From NCBI GenBank assembly GCA_949316235.1, contig OX438757.1:14378657-14442656 (forward strand): 64,000 nucleotides of DNA, read 5' to 3'. This document shows positions 54,058-63,960 of this stretch, piece after piece. Numbering within the stretch: the first letter of the stretch is position 1; the number at the start of each line of letters is the position of its first letter. Both the position numbers and the translations under genes were made by a program. The DNA is from Oegoconia quadripuncta (Eukaryota > Arthropoda > Insecta > Lepidoptera > Autostichidae). The notes beneath the pieces are model-generated. The model worked only from the letters and a program-made list of their open reading frames with translations. It ran no database searches and had not been told where the DNA came from.

Positions 54058-54720
54058 CGAGTAATAGTGCCAGTAATATGAAATGAAAATTTATTCATGT
54101 AGGCAATACAATACATTTGTTTTTTAAACTACCACTAGCTCGGAACGCGACCACTACTGAGAAGAGCTAGCGAGAAACTCAGAGGGTTTGTCTCTTTTCA
54201 ATCAATCATTTACAATCAAGAAAGATTACAGCAATTTTATATATCGTGTAGAGGAGCCGTTTAATCCCATGGATTACTTTCATTAATGTAGTCTGAAATT
54301 TTGTGATATCCCTTTTTACATAATTTTTGTTTTATAATAAGTTTAAAATTAAGCGGAAGGTTCCGTATATCCATGGGAACCTTGTTGTAGAAGCGCACAC
54401 ATTGACCTCTGAATGACTTACTAACTTTACTAAGTCTACTAAAAGGTACAGCTAATTGATTTTTGTTCCTTGTATTGACATTATCTCGGTCACAATGTTT
54501 CTCGAATGAATAGTATATTTCTCTTAACATATACAAGACTTTCATATACATTATATTGTGACGAAAATGTTAAAATATTAATTTCTTTAATTAGTCTTAA
54601 TGTATCTCTTGACCTTAATTTATAAACTGCACGAATAGCTCGTTTCTGCAAGACAAATATGCTATCTGTATCAGCAGTGTTTCCCCACAGCAAGATACCA
54701 TATGAAATCAAGCTGTGAAA
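54058..54720 (-). pseudogene. LINE-Q RT C-terminal pseudogene, copy 2
   Basis: The minus strand reads ISYGILLWGNTADTDSIFVL, QKRAIRAVYKLRSRDTLRLI, then after a frameshift DNVNTRNKNQLAVPFSRLSK and FYNKVPMDIRNLPLNFKLII. The 3' UTR complement 'gagaaactcagagggtttgt' follows to 54,058. YGILLWGN…LQKRAIR is the post-RT region of CR1/jockey-class proteins. One frameshift separates the two well-preserved halves. Confidence 0.75.
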
Positions 54721-54734
54721 GTAGCTGAAGTAGA

Positions 54735-55124
54735 CTAAGCGCGCTGTTGACTGAGTGACAGAAACGGTTGACAGCTTGGAAATTGGACCTGTTCGAGATT
54801 TGCACTAGGAGCATGACAGGCGATACGCTTATGTCGCGCAAGATAATAATTGTCCCGCTCATTCGTTTGGACGAAATATACAACTATCCCTTTCTCATGT
54901 CGCGTCGCGCGACGCACGTCGTCGTAGAACACCGGACGGACTACTGAATTTAGACCGTTAATCATGTATTCACGTTCCTCCCTCCAGTTTACACACTCCC
55001 ACAAAATATGATGTGATGATTGTTCGCCATCGCCACACTCGCAGTTCGGTGAATCGGCCAATGTCATGGAGAATAAATTGGCTTTGAAATTCCCATGACC
55101 CTTTAAGAACTGAGATCTAACCAT
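54735..55124 (-). pseudogene. R1/I-class LINE C-terminal fragment
   Basis: The minus strand reads RSQFLKGHGNFKANLFSMTL and SPNCECGDGEQSSHHILWEC then VNWREEREYMINGLNSVVRP. The C-X-C…H…W-E-C zinc cluster parallels 52,186-52,694, but the sequence is clearly different, so it is a second family. The frame degenerates after RHEKG. It abuts LINE-Q copy 2, which truncates it. Confidence 0.7.
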
Positions 55125-55521
55125 CCCTTTACCATGCTATCCCTGATGTCAGAGAAAAACATGTACAACTGTCTCCCCTTCTATGTACAGTCCTAACAGG
55201 CCTGCCATTCGGCATGTCAGTTGAAGCGGCAATGGGCAGAGCAGGGGTTAAAGAAATTCTAGAGTGTGTAAGATCTAAATACGATCTTTCAGCTAAGTGC
55301 ATATGCAAATATAATCTAACTATGGGAATAAATAAGTCCAGGAGGAAATGTTTTGCTATCTCAAACCGTAGTATAAAATTCGTCTTCTTTTCAGCGCAGC
55401 GATTCTGTAAGTTTGTGACCGCTAAACTGAGAGCTGTGACCTTAAAGTTCGTAGTCGTTCACCGTTTCACCGTGGCTTCAGATGCGAGTTGTGCCTGACC
55501 GCACTCAAATCGGATCAGGCA

Positions 55522-55550
55522 TTACTGAGATACGTCCGGACAAAGACTGG

Positions 55551-55586
<36 letters not shown>

Positions 55587-55637
55587 ACATACAACGCCGT
55601 CAATCATATAACACCCGTCGTTTTCCGTCGGGGGTTA
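55522..55637. repeat. R-E copy 2 with CA microsatellite
   Basis: Matches 569-664, with an (AC)n run at 55,552-55,582 and 'tacacacatacaacgccg' in the middle. Followed by 'aaaataaataaataaatctc'. Confidence 0.55.
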
Positions 55638-55974
55638 TAAAATAAATAAATAAATCTCTTTATTTCATATAAATCAGCACTTTAACAATGAAGTTCTGTC
55701 AACTGTACTAGTTTTCATTGTGTTACAGTAGACAGTTTCTTCCCAAAAGTTGTCTCAGTCTTTATTTTAACATAACACTGATAGCTGACATAATTGAAGG
55801 TTATATATATAAGGTTTGCGCCGTTCAATTTGGACAAGATAATTTTAATCAAATAAGCGTTCTGACATTTTAATCGTTTCTTCGAATTTAATAGGTACTT
55901 ACCTTCTTATTTGTTTCTGAAGTCTATTTTAAGTTTAGATGGTGTGCATGATGACAGATGACTTTATGATCTTA

Positions 55975-56641
55975 TACCGGATGAGTTTTATGTCGTAAGG
56001 AAATAAATAACACATTTCGGTAAGTGAAAGAGAAGGTATTGGCATAGGTAGTTGTAACTTTTTTTTCAAAACTATCATCCAATAAAGCGGTGTGTCAATT
56101 GTCGGTCGCATTTGTAGCCCAATCCACATAATTAAAAAAACTTAGAGAAAATATGAGTTCTAAATAAATTTCGCAAGATGGGAATCCCGCCAGTAGCATA
56201 TCAATCTTCGGCCGGCGCGTGCGACGATGATGGTTTAAAAAAAATTATCTACCTATGACAATAACTCAGAAATGCTACACTACGCTCACGGACTCGGATC
56301 TTTGACGTAGGGAAAAAAGCGGCAACGTTGAAGTGGGACTGGGCGGGTCACGTGGGCCGCATGCCGTGCGGTTGTGGGCAAATGCGTCCACTATTTGGAC
56401 TCCTACAACCGCCAGACGTAAACGGGGCAGACCGCGAAAACGGTGGAGAGACGAGCTTGACAGTTTTAATAAGGGATGGTTTGTGCTCGCCAAGAACAGA
56501 AACGATTGGAAACAGATGCGGGAGGCCTTTGCCCAGCAGTGGGACACTATGGGCTCTTAATAATAATAATGACAATAACTTCTATTTCACTTGCTTAATA
56601 AGCCCCATTTTTTTCCTTACGGTAAAAAAACTCATCCGGTA
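55975..56641. mobile_element. MITE-6 copy interrupted by an RTE insertion
   Basis: Ends TACCGGATGAGTTTTATGTC and CTCATCCGGTA, flanked by TA. Interior shared with 52,895-53,207, including 'aatcccgccagtagcatatc'. After removing the 302-bp LINE and its 12-bp duplication the copy is about 353 bp. Confidence 0.8.
56267..56568 (+). pseudogene. RTE-class LINE 3' fragment with target duplication
   Basis: Frames contain KWDWAGHVGRMPCGCG and, after a shift, TPTTARRKRGRPRKRWRDEL then DSFNKGWFVLAKNRNDWKQM and REAFAQQWDTMGS with a stop. KWxWAGHVxR…GRPxxRWxDE…W…AxNRxxWxxxREAxxQQW is the RTE C-terminal signature. It ends in TAA repeats. An exact 12-bp duplication ATGACAATAACT (56,255-56,266 and 56,569-56,580) frames it. 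Confidence 0.85.
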
Positions 56642-57112
56642 TATTTCATTCTTACCTCCACTGCTGGGGCACAGCCTCGTATCATTGGGCGAGGGTATGG
56701 GCCATTATCCACCACGCAGACCCTGCAGAAGCACTGATCAGTGCTTATTGGTGGATTCCTTTATACAGATTAGATGACAATATAAAACAAAATACTATTT
56801 AAAACTTAAATTGCTATTTAGATCACGGAGTCAATTTTAAAAATAACTCTTCAAATGCGCTAGCTCATAAATTGTATGTAGGTTAGGTAAACAACAAATT
56901 TACTAGTAAACCAGCCATATATATTCCGGTATTGTAATGGGGAAACGTTGAAGTAGATACGCGTGATGGACATAGTAATACTATTATAATAAATTCTACT
57001 TCCTTGATGGTAGTCCCAAAACGGCTGAACCGATTTGAAAATGGTGTCTTATTTTTTACAGCTCTTAGCCACCGTTGATGGAAATCGGTTAAGCTATTGC
57101 GAAGGTCTGGAT

Positions 57113-57309
57113 ATATAATGGTATACCGAATTATACTTCCCCGAGAAACGTTTGATCGAAGAATATTTGATCGAAAGCCGAGTACATTGCGCAGCTGGTT
57201 ATAATTAAAAATATTAATGATGGACAAACTCCGCAATGTACTCGGCTTACGATCAAACGTTCTTCGGTCAAACGATTTTCGCGGTAGTGTAAGTGGGTAT
57301 ATCATTATA
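57113..57309. mobile_element. Small foldback element
   Basis: Arms of about 72-78 bp: 'cgtttgatcgaagaatattt' with 'gatcgaaagccgagtacatt' and the mirrored 'cgcaatgtactcggcttacg' with 'atcaaacgttcttcggtcaa'. The loop is about 40 bp and AT-rich. The innermost 15 bp match perfectly, the outer parts less so. Confidence 0.7.
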
Positions 57310-57350
57310 CATCCGAAGGTATTTAGCTTTTAACATAGTTTATCTGTTTG

Positions 57351-57712
57351 ATTTTTTTTTATGCACAACGGGTTAGCATTTGACCTCAATCACACCTGAT
57401 GTTAAGTGAATATGAGGCCGAAGGTGGAAGCGTACTGACCCGATAACCCCATTTATTTGGGGAACTGGCTATCTTACCTCTGACAACCGGAACACAACAA
57501 TGCTATAAACATTGCTGTTTGGCGGCAGACATTTAACGATTATAACGATAACGACAATTGACGAGTAAGATGGTGGTAAACCAGGCGGCGGACATTTAAA
57601 ATGCCCTACTACCAACCAAACCGAGTACTGAACATGTGCGCCGCTGGGGATCGAACTCGCGACATTCGATTCGTAAACCCTATGTTGTTTATATTGAGCC
57701 ACGGAGGCGGTT
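57351..57712 (-). mobile_element. SINE-A full-length copy, minus strand, small insertion
   Basis: T-run 57,351-57,360, head complement 'gagccacggaggcggtta' at the right end. Between 'ggcggcaga' and 'taagatggtgg' there are about 35 extra bases, 'cgattataacgataacgac' and neighbours. Confidence 0.8.
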
Positions 57713-57724
57713 ATAAATATTTTT

Positions 57725-57790
57725 TGGAGTAAAGTCCCATAGTCACCTTTTACGACACTCACGGGAAGAGACATGTTGGTTCTATTCTTA
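57725..57790 (-). repeat. R-C fragment
   Basis: 'agtcccatagtcacctttta' with 'cgacactcacgggaagag' and 'tgttggttctattctta' matches the 63,320-63,385 end of the minus-strand R-C copy. Confidence 0.45.
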
Positions 57791-58436
57791 TCAATACCAA
57801 CGTTTAATCGTCTCGTTTTAGATTAGAATGGGATCAACCCGCCTCTTCCCGTGGAAGTCGTAATATGTCCTAAAATGAAGACTAAGGGATCATAAGCATA
57901 ACAATAGACCTTAACTCAGATATTACACTACTGATAGTACATAGTCTTTGAATTTTCTAAAGTTTTCAACTTATACATGGGACGGAATTTAACAGATCCT
58001 CCGACGCACGGAAATATTTGTAAAACGCATCCAAGGACTGGCCGAGTCGGAAATTACTTAACTTCGCTAATCGATATCGAATAGCGAATGCAACTGCGCC
58101 ACGAGTGCTGCGAGTGCAAAATTGATTAATCACTTAATGTTTATAATTATTATTATTGTACTTGGAGCAACGTCGGTTTGCTCGATTCATACATTCTCCA
58201 CGTAACCTTCAAACAGGAATGTAATGTTAGATTGTACCAGTATATAGGAGTGTAGACGAACAAAGTAGGTACCCACTTATCACATCAGACATCATGCTGT
58301 GCATTTTTTACTATTTTTTTTTTCATTCAATATTACTGGAACTGTACCCAAAACCTGCTCTATTTAGAAAACATATACATAAAGCTAAAAAAATTCATAC
58401 TCGACTAAGTGCGGCAAGATGAATCCGTACAATATG

Positions 58437-58915
58437 TAATATCTGGGGGCACGGCCGTGCCCCCACCAAGTCGAGCAAAAAAGCGTCACGGCCGTACCAT
58501 CCTTTTCTCGAAGCAACTCAGACCATTTTCGACCCCCTGTAACTTCGTTGTGGATAAAAATAGAAGACTGAAATTTTCAGTAACTATGCAGGCATTGTAA
58601 AGACACGTATATTTAAAATTTCATTCAATTTGAACCAGTATTTTAAGAATTATAAGGGGTCAAATTTCTTAATTTTGTCAGTCACTGACTCACCGATCAT
58701 CAAAATTCTAAGGCACTTCTAGCAGACCTAGAAGCTTCAAATTTGGAATATAAGTAGTGTTTGGTGTATGAATCAAGGAAAAACTAAAAAATCTAGAAAA
58801 GACAGCAAAGAAAATTAAGCCCATACAGCCAAGTCTTCAGTTAATTAAATTTTTCAATATTTTATTTTACGGCAATTATTATTATTGCGTGCGAAGCCGC
58901 GGGTTTAAGCTAGTC
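58437..58915 (+). mobile_element. Helitron-like element, tentative
   Basis: Starts with a perfect 20-bp palindrome GGGGGCACGGCCGTGCCCCC (about 58,444-58,463) and ends 'gcgaagccgcgggtttaagc' running into TAGT. The GC-rich end plus CTAGT matches the other Helitron tails; the 5' end does not follow the 'tattataaatgcgaaag' type. 'ccaagtcgagcaaaaaa' recurs near 58,950. Confidence 0.4.
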
Positions 58916-59074
58916 CCATATAAATATAGGCGCATGGTAGTGCCCCTGCCAAATCGAGCAAAAAATGGGTATTCCGGTGATGAAAACACGTGTATTAAAT
59001 TATTTATTAATGCAAAAAACGTACCTACGTGCGTATTCGTACTTATTACGAGTGCGTAAGGTTGTATAATTATA

Positions 59075-59240
59075 TACCACGCGCTGCGATGCTAGCGAGT
59101 GAGCGCGGGCCGTTACTACGCGCTGCGCGGTGCTAGCGCGAGGGCGCGGGGCGGGGACAGTGGCGGGGCGCGCGGAAAGGTGAATGTCGCCGAGCGAGCA
59201 GCAGCCGCGCTCATACGCGCGAGCGACCCAATGCTGTTCG
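59075..59240. other. GC-rich, CpG-dense block
   Basis: 'cacgcgctgcgatgctagcg' with 'agtgagcgcgg' is followed by the related 'cgcgctgcgcggtgctagcg' with 'cgagggcgcgg', an imperfect tandem duplication, then 'cgaaag'-free GC-rich DNA to about 59,235. It contrasts sharply with the AT-rich surroundings. It may be a promoter/CpG-rich 5' end of an unseen gene or a transposon part. The frame 59,184-59,381 within it has no domain. Confidence 0.5.
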
Positions 59241-59446
59241 GATGTGCCCAGAATTCTTACCTATAAGTTTGCGATTTTCATTGATAATTTCGATTGCTAT
59301 ATTAGTTTGACGACTAAAGGCTACTCTCATTGGTTTACTGATATTATTTGCTTACAATTTGGACGTTGTTCGGATAAATAATTTAAATAAATTAAATATT
59401 GATACTTTAAGTACCTAAGTATCTACAAAATACAAAAAGAAATGAG

Positions 59447-60141
59447 ATCCCATCAAAAACAATACTTGTCAAAAAAACCAAGTCTCGCAACTCAGTTGTT
59501 CTGCTGTAAAAAGTTGTGAGATCCATGTAATACCAAGTCGGTTGTTAATTTATTCAGTCTCTACTTAAGCGACTTTCTGTCTTAATACGTCCAGTCTCTA
59601 AGACCACGATCGTGGTCCATAACAATTGAAAATCATTTGTGTCTGGAATCTCCGTACTCGAAGCATTAAGTTATTACGTAATAATTAACAGCATCTTATA
59701 GTGACGCATATCAATATTAAAATTCTTTAATGTTTTATATAAATATATTGAGACTTGGCCATCGCCTGAAAAGACGTGTAAATTCAATCGCCTGAAAACA
59801 CATGTAAATTCAATTATTTAGTGCGATGGCCAAGTCTCGATATATTTATATAAAACATTAAAGAATTTTAATATTGATATGCGTCACTATAAGATGCTGT
59901 TAATTATTACGTAATAACTTAATGCTTCGAGTACGGAGATTCCAGACACAAATGATTTTCAATTGTTATGGACCACGATCGTGGTCTTAGAGACTGGACG
60001 TATTAAGACAGAAAGTCGCTTAAGTAGAGACTGAATAAATTAACAACCGACTTGGTATTACATGGATCTCACAACTTTTTACAGCAGAACAACTGAGTTG
60101 CGAGACTTGGTTTTTTTGACAAGTATTGTTTTTGATGGGAT
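59447..60141. repeat. Near-perfect inverted repeat, 319-bp arms
   Basis: Arms 59,447-59,765 and 59,823-60,141 are reverse complements of each other; by direct reading I find one mismatch (near 59,750, 'tattgag' against 'tctcgata'). The 57-bp spacer holds two 26-bp tandem units (59,762-59,787 and 59,788-59,813, each starting TCGCCTGAAAA). No open frame of note, no target duplication directly outside the arms, and no relation to other repeats in the window. Could be a foldback/MITE with very long ends, a recent inverted duplication, a hairpin-RNA locus, or an assembly artefact. Confidence 0.95.
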
Positions 60142-60154
60142 ATTACTTACTACC

Positions 60155-60200
60155 TACCTTTCCGCCCGCGACTTCGTCCGCGTGAAAAAATTTAAATGAA
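60155..60200 (-). mobile_element. Helitron-like 3' terminal fragment
   Basis: 'ctttccgcccgcgacttcgt' with 'ccgcgtg' is the complement of the GC-rich Helitron tail seen elsewhere; the CTAG is lost. Confidence 0.35.
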
Positions 60201-60281
60201 ACAAGTATGACCTTTAAAGTACTGAAATTTACACCTTCCCATGTATAAATTGAAAACTTTAGAAAATTCAGAGCCTATAAA

Positions 60282-60590
60282 ACCGCCTCCGTGGCACAAT
60301 GTAAACAACATAGTGTTTACGAATCTGAGGTCGCGGGTTCGATCCCGAGTCAGGTACATGTTTAGTACTCGGTTTGGTTGGTAGTAGGGCATTTTAAATG
60401 TCCGCCTGGCGAGCTACCAACATCTTATCTAAATCTGCCGACAACCAGCAATGTTAATAGCATTATTGTGTTCCGTTTGTCAGAGGTAAGATAGCCAATT
60501 CCCCAAATAAGATGGGGTTACCGGGTCTCATGTTCACTTAACATCAGGTGTGATTGAGGTCAAGTGCTAACCCGTTGTGCATAAAAAAAA
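60282..60590 (+). mobile_element. SINE-A full-length copy
   Basis: Head 'accgcctccgtggcacaatg', B-box GGTTCGATCCCG at 60,335-60,346, body lacking a few bases before 'catgttcacttaacatcagg', tail 'gcat' with eight A. Confidence 0.85.
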
Positions 60591-61140
60591 CATGGCTAAG
60601 AATCAGACGGGCACAATTATCAGGTTTTTTGTACTCTAAATAATGGTAAGAACATAGTAGTCGTTTAAACGATCACAGGATGTGGCAGATTTAACAAAAT
60701 CACATTAAATCCGACTTCTAACTAAAATTACCGTTGTCAATTCACTTCTGTGACAACTCGCCTCATTCTCCCCTGCTTCTAACATAATTAACCAATTCCG
60801 AGTAAATAGAAAACATCTAAAACCTTTCCTTATTGTTACGTGAAAATCGTTATGAAGAGATATGTCAATTAGAATACCAATTGAATTGTTTAGATAACGC
60901 TAATGGACCGGTCTACGTGTTGACGTTTAATTGGTACTAGACAATAGGTTGGACCAGTTTCTCACGCAATTACACATGTTACTACGCACGTGGTGTAAGT
61001 ACTAATAGATCATTGTTTTAGTTATATATGCTGTTAGGTATATGTCGCTACAGGCATCGTCACGCTGACACCATCCCATTTAATTTATTTTAATCGTTTG
61101 GAATATTGTTTAGCCAATATGTTCGTCTGTGTGTATTTTT
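60591..61140. other. No gene recognised
   Basis: AT-rich. I see no frame with motifs, no RNA gene and no repeat shared with the rest of the window. Confidence 0.5.
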
Positions 61141-61142
61141 TA

Positions 61143-62340
61143 TACCGGCTGAGTTTTTTTACCGTAAGGAAAAAAAATAGGGCATATTAGGTAAGTGAAA
61201 TAGAAGTTATTGGCATGGGTAGTTTTTTTTTTCAAAACCATAATCAAATCAAATCAAATCAAAATATTTTATTTCATAGGATAAAATTATCACTTGAAAA
61301 CGCCACTATTAATATTACATTTAATTTTGCGGCTCATTCACAAAGCTGACTCCCCAGAGAAGAACGAGCAAGAAACTCTAGGGTTGCTCTTTTAAAGATT
61401 ATTGGTTACAATTTGTGATTTCATAATTATATGAATAATAAGACAGCTATGTCCATGCTTGCTTATCATTCAAATAGTCAGTGATTTTATAATAGCCTTT
61501 TGCTAATAATTTCTGTTTTATGATTGCTTTAAATTTATTTAAAGGCAAATTTTGAATGTCTACTGGAACCTTATTATAAAAGCGTATACATTGCCCTTTG
61601 AACGATTTACTAACTTTATGAAGTCGGCTAACATAAACGGATAACTGGTTTTTATTCCTTGTATTAACATTGTGCCTATCACTATTTTTAGCGAATAAGG
61701 TTATATTTTTTTTGCATATAACAAATTCTCATAAATAGAAGTCATTGTAAAGACATTAATTTCCTTAAACTTATCTTTAAGAGACAGTCTAGGTCCTAAT
61801 TTATAAATGGCACGAATAGCACGCTTCTGCAGAACAAAAATGATATGTATGTCAGAAGTGTTTCCCCACAACAATATGCCATATGACATCAAGCTGTGGA
61901 AATAGCTAAAGTAAACCAGTCTTGCGGTATGAACGTCTGTTAAATTTTGACTGCATACGCTGCAGAAGCGAGCTTTTTCGCTAGTTTCTCAATATGAGGC
62001 CCCCCACTGAAGCTTAGCATCCAATGTCAGTCCTAAAAAGACAGTAGTATCTACAAGATCCAATTTATCACCTCGTACAAGTAAAGCTTTGTGTCATTTG
62101 TCGGTCGCGTTTGTAGCCTATTCCACATAATTAAATCATTAAATTAAATAAATAAAAAACTTGGAGAAATTATGAGTTCCAAATAAATTTCGCATGATGG
62201 GAACCCTATGAATCCCGCCAGTCGCATATCAATCTACGGCCGGCGCGTGAGTCGATGATGTTTTGAAAAGACAACTACCTTCTATTTGACTTACCTAATA
62301 ATACCTATTTTTTTCCTTACGGTAAAAAAGTCATCCGGTA
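61143..62340. mobile_element. MITE-6 copy interrupted by LINE-Q
   Basis: Ends TACCGGCTGAGTTTTTTTAC and TCATCCGGTA with TA on both sides. Interior 'atttgtcggtcgcgtttgta' and 'cccgccagtcgcatatcaat' resumes after the LINE at about 62,089. Element without the LINE is about 345 bp. Confidence 0.8.
61236..62088 (-). pseudogene. LINE-Q RT C-terminal pseudogene, copy 3, nested in MITE-6
   Basis: The minus strand reads MSYGILLWGNTSDIHIIFVL then QKRAIRAIYKLGPRLSLKDK, and after frameshifts NVNTRNKNQLSVYV…FYNKVPVDIQNLPLNKFKAI and KQKLLAKGYYKITDYLNDKQ. The most 5' part (62,000-62,088) covers 'ttggatcttgtagatac' type sequence of the RT. The tail on this strand is TTTGAT repeats at 61,236-61,262. Broken by at least one frameshift. 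Confidence 0.75.
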
Positions 62341-62410
62341 TAATAAGAGATCCAAGTGGATACAAAATTTAGGGAAAAAATACAATGTGGAGTTTTTAAC
62401 AGTAAACAGA

Positions 62411-62662
62411 ATATATAAGGTCTAACAAAATTAACCCGACAAAATTTGGCAATTGCACGTACAAGACAATAAAATAATATATTCATTAAAAATTAAATGT
62501 AAGTGCAAATGAAAATACAAATTAACAGACTTACTTAATTACGATTGTAACCTTATTTTATCAATGAGAAAAAACAGACAACCTTCATAATGGAAGACGC
62601 CAATGGGGGTGGCGGGGCACAGGGCGCAACCAATCACGGCAAATCGCTGCGGCGCGATTTTT
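62411..62662 (-). repeat. Unclassified repeat R-G, minus copy
   Basis: Inverse of 37,306-37,590: 'taaggtctaacaaaattaac', 'cttattttatcaatgagaaa', 'ggcggggcacagggcgcaac'. Ends at 'gctgcggcgcgattttttt'. Confidence 0.6.
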
Positions 62663-63189
62663 TTAAGGATGGCAATGTTTATATTTCGCTCATATACGTT
62701 TATCCATCTCCTTAGTTTATTGCATGTTATTACTTATTATAGATGTAGCAGTACTTGAATTGAATACTCATCCGACACTCCAATAAGTGAAGTTCAAGGT
62801 CACAAGAATATCATTTATCATGAATTCAAGGATCGGTATTAAATCTGAAACAGACTCGGAGTACTTACTATTAATTAATCAGTGAATCGATACGTGACAG
62901 CTCCTAATGCCACGTTGGCCAGGTTGGTTATCGCATATTTTTTGAGGTCATCCGTTCCTCCGTAGTCGGGTAAAAAAAAACGGGATTTTTTCGACGAAAG
63001 AGGGGCATAATAAAAAAACATAATCTGCAAGTTTATTACGTATCCTTTTACTTATATGTGATAGGTATGTCAAATTAAGTGTACAGTGATAGATACGTTA
63101 CTATACTCATAAGAACAATAACTGTCTAGTTTACCCTGTAAGATAGTTACATATTATATAACGTCATATGTAACATAACGACAATTATT
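62663..63189. other. No gene recognised
   Basis: AT-rich with poly-A/T tracts near 62,975-63,020; nothing classifiable. Confidence 0.45.
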
Positions 63190-63385
63190 CCAAATGGGGT
63201 GGTCAGAGACATCCCAAGCAATAGTGTTTGGGAGTTCTAAACATATCCTTATGAAATATACAGAAATGCACACGCCGATCAGTCCATCGCCGTTGAAACG
63301 TACAAAACTGTATGTTCTTTGGTGGAAAGTCTCATAGTCGCCTGTTACGACACCCACGGGAAAAAACGGGTTGGTTTTATTCTAT
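63190..63385 (-). repeat. Unclassified repeat R-C, minus copy
   Basis: 'ccaaatggggtggtcagaga', 'tacagaaatgcacacgccga' and 'gccgttgaaacgtac' and 'gtcgcctgttacgacaccca' with 'cgggaaaaaa' are R-C landmarks in reverse order. Confidence 0.55.
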
Positions 63386-63509
63386 TTGAGTGCCGAAACC
63401 ACACAGCACTATAGTCCTACGAATGACTTATTTATATTTCTCTCAAGATTTAACTTCTTTTATTTCATATTTAATTTGGGGCTAAAAATCGGGACATCTA
63501 ACAACGCTG

Positions 63510-63616
63510 GTGGTAGTACTCGTCAACGCCAACTCAAATTAAACGTGCCCTAAGTGACTCTGGACCTGGAACTCCTACCTTGAAACCCAGACTAATTAAA
63601 GAAAAAAATTGGATGA
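63510..63616 (+). repeat. Repeat shared with 53,800-53,890
   Basis: 'gtgccctaagtgactctgga' with 'ctaattaaagaaaaaaatt' parallels 'gtcctacgtgactctgttgc' with 'ttaattaaagaaagaaata'. Probably a LINE 3' UTR. Confidence 0.35.
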
Positions 63617-63960
63617 ATAAGCAGGACAATTTAAAGATACTATACAACAGAAACTTATTAAGAAAGCATATTATAAAATATCAGAATATTTAGATGATAA
63701 ACATTCATGGACATGAATAGCTCGTTCGCGTAACCAGGCTAGTTCACAATTAATAATGAAATATTATAATATAAAATAATAATTAATAATTTTGTAACAT
63801 AAAATCCTTTTTTTAAAAAAAGAGCAACCTCTCGAGTTTCTTGCTTGTTATTCTCAGGGAAAATTGGCTTTTGAACAAGCAGTAGCTTAAAAAATGTAAA
63901 ATCTGACTATTTTAAGTGTACCCTGTGTATTTACAAAATAAAGCATTTTCTGATTTTCAT
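63617..63960 (+). pseudogene. LINE-Q 3' end, copy 4
   Basis: Starts in the last ORF codons (FKDTIQQKLIKKAYYKISEY, then LDDKHSWT and a stop) and continues into the UTR 'gagcaacctctcgagtttct' with 'tgcttgttattctcaggg', ending 'caaaataaagcattttctga'. Parallel to 12,551-12,880. Strongly 5' truncated. Confidence 0.7.

Noticed and set aside
56328..56777. 149-codon plus-strand frame
   Set aside because: Starts in the RTE insertion in the wrong phase and runs out into MITE-6; the true RTE frame is the one ending REAFAQQWDTMGS.
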